Origin: CAYVHB01 sp964450865
GTDB lineage: Bacteria; Bacillota; Clostridia; Saccharofermentanales; UBA5734
Assembly (NCBI GenBank): GCA_964450865.1
Contig: CAYVHB010000052.1
Location: forward strand, 1-14,961
Reading direction: 5' to 3'
Length of the DNA stretch: 14,961 bases
A program made the position numbers and the translations under genes. Each line of letters starts with the position of its first letter. Positions within the stretch are counted from its first letter, which is position 1. The notes beneath the pieces were generated by a model that made no database searches, had not been told where the DNA came from, and worked only from the letters and a program-made list of their open reading frames with translations. Positions 7,968-13,960 of the stretch are shown in pieces.

Positions 7968-8129
7968 TTGTCCGAAACATGCAAGCCATTGCCTGTGCCC
8001 TATCAAAAACCAGTGATTGATATCATTTATTTTCCGCCGGAACACATTCAGCTGGCCACCAGCGGTTTTCTGGTCAAGAACGAAGGTATCGGCGATATCA
8101 TGAGCTGGGGTGATTTTTATGATCCGTAG
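7968..8129 (+). CDS. 53-residue peptide, candidate precursor of a processed/exported peptide
   Basis: A short gene starting with TTG at 7968, preceded by a good ribosome site (GAAAGGGG at 7951-7958, 9 nt spacing) and a stop in frame at 7950. No ATG is available in frame upstream. The product has no signal peptide or membrane segment. Notable residues are Y12-Q-K-P15, then VIDIIYF (16-22), E25-H-I, ATSG (30-33), and a Gly/Trp/Asp-rich end with SWGDFYDP (46-53). From memory, short uncharacterised clostridial peptides share a Tyr-x-Lys-Pro/Ile-x-x-Phe/Thr-Ser-Gly layout and lie near S24/S26 peptidases and ABC exporters; I cannot verify that here. The end of the gene contains the ribosome site (GGGGTGAT) of the next gene and overlaps it by 11 bp, which supports real, coupled translation. 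A ribosomally made peptide precursor is the leading guess. Confidence 0.6.
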   Translation: MSETCKPLPVPYQKPVIDIIYFPPEHIQLATSGFLVKNEGIGDIMSWGDFYDP

Positions 8130-8487
8130 GAATCAGCTGACTCAAAATAAATGGAAAGTGATCGCTTTGCTGATCACCTGCATCATAACAGCCATTGTCA
8201 CAGGCCTGATCATAGCCGAAGAAGGCATGCAGCGCCGCCTGAACCGGATCAGGGCAGCAGCCGTGAACGCGGTCCAGCCAACGGTTGCAGGATCCATCAC
8301 TGACGGTGATGCATCAGCCAACGCCCCGGCGGCCGATGACTCCCTCACAGATCACGTAACGCCCGGCGGCGCAACCACAGGCAATACAATCCCGGGTGAA
8401 ACGGCATCGGACAGCCGCCCGGCAGGCAATGGCCTGACGGTCGAAACGGCAACAGCCGACGGCGGATTTGGCCCTGTCATGAACTGA
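8119..8487 (+). CDS. Small bitopic membrane protein with low-complexity outer tail
   Basis: A 122-residue protein of no family I recognise. A short basic N-terminus (IRRNQLTQNKWK) leads into one hydrophobic helix at about 14-33 (VIALLITCIITAIVTGLII), then an Arg/Ala-rich amphipathic stretch to about 52. The rest is a disordered Ala/Gly/Thr/Asp/Pro tail ending GGFGPVMN. By the positive-inside rule the tail faces outward. The ATG at 8119 is preferred to GTG at 8110, because the near-perfect site GGGGTGAT (8107-8114) is 4 nt before the ATG. It overlaps the 53-residue peptide gene, so the two are probably translated together. It could be a substrate or partner of the S24/S26 peptidase encoded next; this is inference. 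Confidence 0.65.
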   Translation: MIRRNQLTQNKWKVIALLITCIITAIVTGLIIAEEGMQRRLNRIRAAAVNAVQPTVAGSITDGDASANAPAADDSLTDHVTPGGATTGNTIPGETASDSRPAGNGLTVETATADGGFGPVMN

Positions 8488-8536
8488 TCACAAAACCGGT
8501 CCGTCCGGATAAATGGACAGATCCGCATTACCCAGC

Positions 8537-8621
8537 AGCCTGCATCTATTATTTTTAAGTGCATATATTATTGAGCCTGCATATTTGCTTTTATGGATTA
8601 ATCTGCACGCTGGATTAATCT
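8537..8621. repeat. Short direct repeats upstream of the S24/S26 peptidase gene
   Basis: The 156-bp gap between the bitopic protein and the peptidase is AT-rich and holds two sets of exact direct repeats: AGCCTGCAT at 8537-8545 and 8574-8582, and TGGATTAATCT at 8594-8604 and 8611-8621 (17-bp period). The second pair ends about 15 bp before the GAGGAAA ribosome site. They could be a pair of regulator sites on one face of the helix, or chance in AT-rich DNA. No convincing -35/-10 pair was found. Confidence 0.45.
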
Positions 8622-8643
8622 CTTTTATGAACCGAGGAAATTC

Positions 8644-9144
8644 ATGAAACGGACAAGAATTGTTGATTTAATGAAAGAAAATGGACAGCTGGCGGCAATT
8701 CCGACCGGGTCCAGCATGTGGCCGATGTTGCGCAGCAAACACGATTCTGTTGTGCTCGAAGCACCGCAAGGCCGCCTGAAACGCCGCCAGATTGCCATGT
8801 ACCGGCGACCAAGCGGCGAATGTGTGCTGCATCGGGTTGTCGCTGTCCATGACCGGGAATATGAAATGTGCGGTGATAACCAATGGATACGCGAAGACCG
8901 GGTGACTGATCAGGAGATCCTCGGCGTCGTCTGCGGCTTCTATCGTGGCGATCACTATGTGACCTGTTCAAACCACTTTTATCGCTTTTATACCTGGATC
9001 TGGTGCTCAATCTGGCCAGTTCGGCGGTTGATTTTGCAGTTTTTCAGCCTGATCCGTCGTCAAGGTCACCAGCTGCTCGGAGAAGTCCAGCATTTGACCA
9101 AACCGGGCCTGCCATTCAGCAAACATAACAAGCCTCATACTTGA
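8644..9144 (+). CDS. S24/S26 family peptidase, His-type signal-peptidase-like
   Basis: A 166-residue membrane-associated serine peptidase related to signal peptidase I and LexA-fold enzymes. The nucleophile is S24 in TGSSMWPML. Where bacterial signal peptidase I has its general-base Lys, this protein has V-L-H63-R-V-V, matching the SipW/ER signal-peptidase type that uses His; the GDN box (77-79) supplies D78. There is no N-terminal membrane anchor. A hydrophobic C-terminal segment at about 115-137, rich in Trp and Phe, may attach the enzyme to the membrane. GAGGAAA lies 6 nt before the ATG. It ends the plus-strand set of ABC exporter, LRR protein, 53-residue peptide and bitopic protein, and converges on glgX. 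From memory, S24/S26 peptidases of this kind occur in clostridial loci with small peptides. Its substrate is unknown. Confidence 0.82.
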   Translation: MKRTRIVDLMKENGQLAAIPTGSSMWPMLRSKHDSVVLEAPQGRLKRRQIAMYRRPSGECVLHRVVAVHDREYEMCGDNQWIREDRVTDQEILGVVCGFYRGDHYVTCSNHFYRFYTWIWCSIWPVRRLILQFFSLIRRQGHQLLGEVQHLTKPGLPFSKHNKPHT

Positions 9145-9188
9145 ACAGTATCCGCCCCCAGACTGCTCGCAGCCTCAGCCGACCACCA

Positions 9189-11456
9189 TCACGAGGCGTC
9201 GCCTTTTTCCGCAGAAATCACCTCAGTCGCCACACCGATCAGCAACATCACAGAACGCGACTCCATGCGGATCCGGCTCTCGACACGCGGCATCTGGTCC
9301 GGATCAGCACAAATATCGCGGCCAGCCGGCAAAGCAGTATTAACCGCCAGACGCCACGTATAACCAGCTGGCAATTCCGGCAGCCAGATCATCTGCTTTT
9401 CCCAGTGAGCATTAATCACCAGATAAACGATATCATCAGCCGGCAGCTCAGCCTGTTGCTCAACCTTAAGCTCAGCCTTTTGCCCAGCCGGCAGCTCAGC
9501 CTGTTGCTCAGCCTGCCGGTTCGCCGGCGGCCCAGCCTGCTGGGGCGGATACTGGCCAGCAAAGAGAACACCAATGAGTCGTGTTTCCGGATTAGAATCA
9601 AGCTGGTAAGGGACTGCACCGTGCCGGCTGACGGGTGGCAGGCCGCAACGGGCCGGAGCCGTGCGCTTGCGCATGACCGGATGGTTTTTGCGCAGGCGGA
9701 TCAGAGCCCGGAAAAAGTGATAAAGATCGGCATTTTTCTGCAGATAACTCCAGTCCAGCCAGGAAATCTCGTTGTCCTGGCAGTATGGATTGTTATTGCC
9801 AAATTGCGTATTGCCAAATTCATCGCCAGCCAGCAGCATCGGTGTACCCTGGCTGGCCAGCAGGACGACCGCCGCGTTGCGGATCAGGCGCTGGCGCAGC
9901 CGGTTGATCTCCGCATCGTCCGTTTCACCTTCAACGCCACAATTCCAGCTGTTATTGTGATTCTCACCGTCAGTATTCTGCCACCCGTTGGCTTCATTAT
10001 GCTTGGTGTTAAAAGTATACAGGTCATGAAGCGTAAATCCATCGTGGCAGGTGATAAAATTGACCGAGGCGTTGACCCCGCGGTGGACCGGATCATAGAG
10101 GTCATGTGAACCGGCGATGCGCTCCGTGGCGGTGTAGGCGAGGTGGGAGTCGCCCTTGAGGAAGCAGCGCAGGTCATCGCGGAATTTGCCATTCCATTCG
10201 GACCAGCGGTTCCAGGACGGGAAACTGCCGACCTGATACAATCCGCCGGCATCCCAGGCTTCAGCGATCAGCTTGACCCGGGCCAGGATCGGATCGAAGG
10301 CCAGGCTCTGCAGCAGGGGCGGCTTGCTCATGGGCGAGCCGTCCTCGTTGCGCCCGAGGATCGAGGCCAGGTCAAAGCGGAAACCGTCGACCCGGTATTC
10401 TGTCACCCAGTAACGCAGGCAGTCCAGGATCATCTGCTGGACGATCGGGTGATTGCAATTGAGGGTATTGCCGCAACCACTGAAATTGTAATATTTACCG
10501 TCCGGCGTCAGCATATAGTAGACATTGTTATCAAAGCCCTTGAATGATATATACGGGCCAAATTCATTGCCCTCGGCTGTATGATTGAAGACAACGTCGA
10601 GGATGACCTCGATACCGTGCTCGTGCAGCTGCCGGATCAGCGACTTGAGTTCGACGCCCTCACGGTTGTACTCGATCGAGGCGGTATAGCCTGTGTTCGG
10701 TGCAAAGAAGCTGACAGGATTGTAGCCCCAGTAGTCCAGCAGGCGCTCGCCGTTCCAGTAGCGCAGGTCGCGCAATTCGTCGAATTCAAAGATCGGCATC
10801 AGTTCAACGGCATTGATGCCCAGGTCAAGCAGGTAGGGGATTTTCTCGGCCAGGCCGGCGAAAGTTCCGGCGTGTCTGACTCCGGAAGAGCCATGCCGGG
10901 TATAGCCGCGGACATGCAGTTCATAGATAATCAGTTCATCCATCGGGATCATCGGATGCTGGCTTTTACCCCAGTCAAAGTCATTGGCCACGACGCGCGA
11001 CTTGTAGTGGCAGCCGTGATTCAGGCGCGTGCCCCACTGGCTTTGCCCGGTGACGGCCTTGGAGTAGGGGTCAAGCAGGTATTTGTTTTTGTCAAATATC
11101 AGCCCCCGCTGCAGGTCGCGCGGCCCGTCGACGCTGAACGCGTATTCAAACTGCTCAATATCCAGGCCAAATACGATCATCGAGTAGACATTGCCAATCC
11201 GGTAGGTCTCGGGGAAGGGAATGGATTTGAAGGGCTCGCATTTTTCCCGTTCAAAGAGCACAAGCGAGACGGCTGTGGCGTTTTGGGAGTGAACCGTGAA
11301 ACTGACCCCGCCGGGGATCACGACCGCTCCGTACTCCAGGTAGAAGCCGGGACGGATCTGGTATCCGTTGACCTCATCAAGCGGCACCAGATTGCGGTTG
11401 AAGGCTCGGGCATAGCGTTCGGTATTCACCTGGCCCCGGAAAGCATCGAGATACAT
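9189..11456 (-). CDS. glgX: Glycogen debranching enzyme, GlgX/isoamylase type (GH13)
   Basis: A 755-residue cytoplasmic enzyme expected to hydrolyse alpha-1,6 branches in glycogen or limit dextrins. It has an N-terminal CBM48-like beta domain (about 35-135), a GH13 barrel and a C-terminal beta domain. GH13 regions are clear: DVVFNHTAEG, GFRFDLA with nucleophile D362, LIAEAWD with acid/base E399, and CHDGF with D472. The LLAGDEFGNTQFGNNNPYCQDN stretch is typical of this subfamily. The ATG at 11456 follows AAGGAG at 7 nt; an upstream ATG extension of 16 codons has no such site. Escherichia coli GlgX is about 657 residues; part of the excess here is a Gln/Ala/Glu/Pro-rich insertion in the C-terminal domain, encoded by DNA repeats at 9438-9510. 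The gene stands alone; no other glycogen genes are in the window. Confidence 0.92.
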   Translation of the reverse strand: MYLDAFRGQVNTERYARAFNRNLVPLDEVNGYQIRPGFYLEYGAVVIPGGVSFTVHSQNATAVSLVLFEREKCEPFKSIPFPETYRIGNVYSMIVFGLDIEQFEYAFSVDGPRDLQRGLIFDKNKYLLDPYSKAVTGQSQWGTRLNHGCHYKSRVVANDFDWGKSQHPMIPMDELIIYELHVRGYTRHGSSGVRHAGTFAGLAEKIPYLLDLGINAVELMPIFEFDELRDLRYWNGERLLDYWGYNPVSFFAPNTGYTASIEYNREGVELKSLIRQLHEHGIEVILDVVFNHTAEGNEFGPYISFKGFDNNVYYMLTPDGKYYNFSGCGNTLNCNHPIVQQMILDCLRYWVTEYRVDGFRFDLASILGRNEDGSPMSKPPLLQSLAFDPILARVKLIAEAWDAGGLYQVGSFPSWNRWSEWNGKFRDDLRCFLKGDSHLAYTATERIAGSHDLYDPVHRGVNASVNFITCHDGFTLHDLYTFNTKHNEANGWQNTDGENHNNSWNCGVEGETDDAEINRLRQRLIRNAAVVLLASQGTPMLLAGDEFGNTQFGNNNPYCQDNEISWLDWSYLQKNADLYHFFRALIRLRKNHPVMRKRTAPARCGLPPVSRHGAVPYQLDSNPETRLIGVLFAGQYPPQQAGPPANRQAEQQAELPAGQKAELKVEQQAELPADDIVYLVINAHWEKQMIWLPELPAGYTWRLAVNTALPAGRDICADPDQMPRVESRIRMESRSVMLLIGVATEVISAEKGDAS
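9193..9210 (+). terminator. Weak candidate terminator after the S24/S26 peptidase
   Basis: GAGGC-GTC-GCCTT followed by TTT begins about 50 bp past the peptidase stop codon. The stem is only four to five base pairs and it lies inside the 3' end of the convergent debranching gene, so it is a weak candidate. It is the only hairpin plus T-run seen in the convergent junction. Confidence 0.25.
9438..9545 (-). repeat. In-frame repeat insertion inside glgX
   Basis: An exact 25-bp direct repeat occurs at 9438-9462 and 9486-9510, 48 bp (16 codons) apart, with further related sequence to about 9545. On the minus strand it encodes a low-complexity run in which EQQAELPA appears twice, between a conserved-looking strand (GVLFAGQ) and the next (DDIVYLVINAHWE). 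This reads as a tandem expansion in a surface loop of the C-terminal domain that has kept the reading frame. Confidence 0.85.
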
Positions 11457-11550
11457 ATGAATACTCCTTGCATACCTGCTTTGTGACTGAAATGGCCGGC
11501 CCATGCTTGCTGCCGGCTTTGCGACTATGTCCAGTCAGGACGTGTCAAAG

Positions 11551-11580
11551 GATTGCTATATTTTTGATTATATAGCAATC
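11551..11580 (-). promoter_or_regulatory. Perfect inverted repeat overlapping a -10 hexamer upstream of glgX
   Basis: GATTGCTATAT (11551-11561) and ATATAGCAATC (11570-11580) are perfect 11-bp arms with an 8-nt centre. On the minus strand TATAAT lies at 11572-11567 within this repeat, about 110 bp upstream of the glgX start. The best -35 (TTGTCA at 11592-11587) is only 14 bp away, so the promoter itself is uncertain. The symmetry and position suggest an operator that would block transcription of glgX when occupied; the regulator is not identifiable. Confidence 0.45.
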
Positions 11581-11651
11581 GAATGGTGACAAACAGTTTT
11601 TTTCAGCTGGACTTGTAAAAAATGACTGTTAAATTCTGTTCAAATGACTGA

Positions 11652-11679
11652 TTGACAGATGGTCAATTTTGTTTATACT
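11652..11679 (+). promoter_or_regulatory. Near-consensus promoter facing away from glgX, no gene downstream
   Basis: TTGACA at 11652-11657 and TATACT at 11674-11679 with a 16-bp spacer form the best sigma-A match in the window. It reads rightward, toward the 3' end of the minus-strand CoA-disulfide reductase gene, where no plus-strand gene is supported. The -35 is part of a small inverted repeat, TTGAC-AGATG-GTCAA (11652-11666). It could drive a short or antisense RNA, or be fortuitous in AT-rich DNA. Confidence 0.3.
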
Positions 11680-11775
11680 GGCTGATTCCCGGCTGTTTTT
11701 CGCTTTTTACCCCAAAATGGTTTGCCAAATGTTGCTACTAAATCAGCGCACGCGGCCAAACTCCTGATCGGGGCT

Positions 11776-11815
11776 TATAAATATAATAACCGGCCCGGGT
11801 GGGGGCCCAGGCCGG
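11776..11815 (-). terminator. Rho-independent terminator of the CoA-disulfide reductase gene
   Basis: On the minus strand CCGGCC-T-GGG pairs with CCC-G-GGCCGG (one internal mismatch, 6-nt loop) at 11790-11815, followed by TTATTATATTTAT. It begins 16 bp beyond the stop codon at 11832-11834. The stem is long and GC-rich; the tail is T-rich but interrupted by A. Confidence 0.7.
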
Positions 11816-11831
11816 ATGGGAGGGGACGGTA

Positions 11832-13643
11832 TCAGGGTGTATCCTTGCGCCGGTTTATTTTATATTGCTTGTAGCCACCGGAAAGCGAGTAGACGCATTT
11901 AAACCCGCGATTGATCAGGATGTTCTGCGTCGCATTACCGGTGACCCCTTTATTACAGTAGGTGACGACCGGTTTGGCCGGGTCGAGCTGGTCGAGGGAA
12001 TCGCGCAGCTTTTCCTGGGGCAGGTTGATGGCTTGCTCGACGTGGCCATTATCGTATTGCCCGGCCGCGCGGGTGTCGACAACCTGGATGCTGGCCGGAT
12101 CGGTAGCCAGGCGGGCGTTCAGCTCGTCGGCAGTCAGCTGCTGGCGGCCGCGCTGGATGGCATTGCTGAGGATCATGCCGCTGTAGTGAACGGGATCCCT
12201 GGTTGTTGCATAGGGCGGGGCATAGGCCAGGTCCAGGTGGAAGAGGTCGCTGACTTTCAGGCCGGCGGTCATGGCGGTGACAAAAACATCGATCCGCTTG
12301 TCAACACCGGCGGGGCCGATGATCTGCACCCCGAGCAGCTTCTCGCTGCGCCGGTCCGCCAGGGCTTTGATGACCATTTCCTGGCCCCCGAAGTAATCCG
12401 GCTTGTCCGGCTTGATATTGTGGCTGATGACCAGATCATAATCACGCTGGCGGGCAGTTTTTTCATTGAGGCCCGTGGCGGCGACAGTCAGGTCAAAGAT
12501 GCGGAAGATGCCGGTCCCGGCGATGCCGCGATGGCGGGCCGGCTGCCCCGTGATCACGTCGCCGGTGATGTGGCCGGTTTTGTTGGCGGTGGAGCCGAGC
12601 GGCCGGTAGAGCGGCTGGTAGTCAACAATGGAAAAGCTCTCGGCGCAGTCGCCGCAGGCATAGATATCCGGCTGGTTGGTGGCCATGTCCAGGCTGACGG
12701 CAATGGCCCCCGTCGGGCCAAACTTGATCCCGGCTGCCTGGGCCAGGGCGGTATTCGGCCGGACACCGACAGCCAGGATGACCAGGTCGGCAGCAATCTT
12801 GCTGCCGTCATCAAGGGTGATGGTCGCCGGGGCCAGGGTATCGGGGGTGGAGCCACTGATGCTGGCAGCGGCAACCCCGGTCCGGACCGCAACCTGATGG
12901 CGGGTCAGGTGATCGTGGATGTAGGGGGCCATGTCAGGGTCGACGAATGGGCAGACCTGGGGCAGCTTTTCAATGACGGTAACCTCAAGGCCAGCCTGGG
13001 TCAGGGCTTCGACCATTTCCAGGCCGATGAAGCCACTGCCGATAACGGCTGCGGTTCGCGGGGCTTTGCTGTCGATGAACGTGCGAATGGCGCGGGCGTC
13101 GCCCGGATTGCGCAGGTTAAAGACATGGGGCAGGGTAACGCCGGGGATCGGTGGTACGATGGCACTGGCACCGGTAGCCAGGACCAGCGTATCATAATGA
13201 TCCATGAACAGGCCGCCATCAGCCAGGTTCTGGACGGTCAGGGTTTTGGCCTGGGGGTCGATGGCCAGGACGAGGTGGCGGGTCCAGACATCGACGTTAT
13301 ATTTCTTCTTGAAAAAGGCGGCGTCGCGTGGTGTCAGCTGGTCGAGATCCGGCACCTGGCCGCTGATGTAGTAGGGCAGGCCACAGCCGGAATAGGAAAT
13401 GAATACATCCTTGTCATACAGGACGATCTCGGCTGTTTCATCATTGCGGCGGGCTTTGGCGGCTGCTGAAGTGCCGGCGGCGACGGCGCCGATGATCACG
13501 ATGCGTTTGGGCAAGGTGCGGGCGATTTCGATGCCCGTCAGTGGCTCGTCCAGGGCAGGCGAAGCTGTCCCGGCTTGTGCGGCTTGTGCGGCCTGCCCGG
13601 TCTCCAAGGCTTTTCCGGCTTGCTCTGATTGTGCGAATTCCAT
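11832..13643 (-). CDS. CoA-disulfide reductase with C-terminal rhodanese domain
   Basis: A 603-residue flavoprotein of the CoADR-Rhd type: an NAD(P)H-dependent reductase acting on CoA disulfides, CoA persulfides or polysulfide, fused to a sulfur-transferring rhodanese domain. After a 40-45 residue Ala/Gln-rich extension, the FAD-binding motif reads VIIGAVAAGTSAAAKARR. The single redox Cys is C87 in SGCGLPYY, as in the CoADR family. The pyridine-nucleotide motif is VIGSGFIGLEMVEAL and the second FAD motif ends in YACGDCAES. The rhodanese domain (about 510-600) carries its active Cys C563 in TYCNKGVTG. The ATG at 13643 is preferred to the longer TTG start at 13670 because AGGAGGT lies 6 nt before it. 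The gene is monocistronic with its own terminator. It probably serves thiol redox balance or sulfur metabolism in an anaerobe. Confidence 0.92.
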   Translation of the reverse strand: MEFAQSEQAGKALETGQAAQAAQAGTASPALDEPLTGIEIARTLPKRIVIIGAVAAGTSAAAKARRNDETAEIVLYDKDVFISYSGCGLPYYISGQVPDLDQLTPRDAAFFKKKYNVDVWTRHLVLAIDPQAKTLTVQNLADGGLFMDHYDTLVLATGASAIVPPIPGVTLPHVFNLRNPGDARAIRTFIDSKAPRTAAVIGSGFIGLEMVEALTQAGLEVTVIEKLPQVCPFVDPDMAPYIHDHLTRHQVAVRTGVAAASISGSTPDTLAPATITLDDGSKIAADLVILAVGVRPNTALAQAAGIKFGPTGAIAVSLDMATNQPDIYACGDCAESFSIVDYQPLYRPLGSTANKTGHITGDVITGQPARHRGIAGTGIFRIFDLTVAATGLNEKTARQRDYDLVISHNIKPDKPDYFGGQEMVIKALADRRSEKLLGVQIIGPAGVDKRIDVFVTAMTAGLKVSDLFHLDLAYAPPYATTRDPVHYSGMILSNAIQRGRQQLTADELNARLATDPASIQVVDTRAAGQYDNGHVEQAINLPQEKLRDSLDQLDPAKPVVTYCNKGVTGNATQNILINRGFKCVYSLSGGYKQYKINRRKDTP

Positions 13644-13717
13644 AGATTGACCTCCTGACGCGGGTACCAATGATTCTTGAGACCCGGCTTGATCGGTTTA
13701 AGATCAGATGATTCACG

Positions 13718-13746
13718 TTGTTATTTTCTGGCAAATCCCATGTCAA
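13718..13746 (-). promoter_or_regulatory. Possible promoter of the CoA-disulfide reductase gene
   Basis: A perfect TTGACA lies on the minus strand at 13746-13741, with TAACAA at 13723-13718 after a 17-bp spacer. The -10 match is poor. It would give a leader of about 70 nt. The 317-bp divergent gap also holds GAGCC/GGCTC arms at about 13753-13770 and a lone plus-strand TATAAT at 13864-13869 with no -35 partner, which may belong to the PAS gene. Confidence 0.35.
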
Positions 13747-13960
13747 TTATCTCGAGCCGGATCATCGGCTCCATTGATGATCATTGACTTTATTTATAAA
13801 AATTTCTTTGACAGTTGGCATCTGTTAGGCGATCAGGCATATGCTAGCGGGTAAGTAATAGACTATAATAACATTGTAACATGAACATGAACTGCTTGCT
13901 GCGCGCAGACCAGAGAATTGTTCAGCGTCATCTTTCATTAATGGGCTGAGGTGGTATAAC

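Noticed and set aside
9141..10109. A 322-codon plus-strand frame opposite the debranching enzyme.
   Set aside because: It lies antisense to a clearly conserved GH13 gene; its Ser/Arg/Leu-rich repeats mirror the glgX repeat insertion and it matches no family.
10581..11486. A 301-codon plus-strand frame opposite the 5' half of glgX.
   Set aside because: Antisense shadow of a gene with complete catalytic motifs; no ribosome site and no recognisable domain.
11799..13469. A 556-codon plus-strand frame opposite the CoA-disulfide reductase.
   Set aside because: It is the antisense of a well-supported flavoprotein with all motifs intact; the long open frame follows from GC-rich codon bias.
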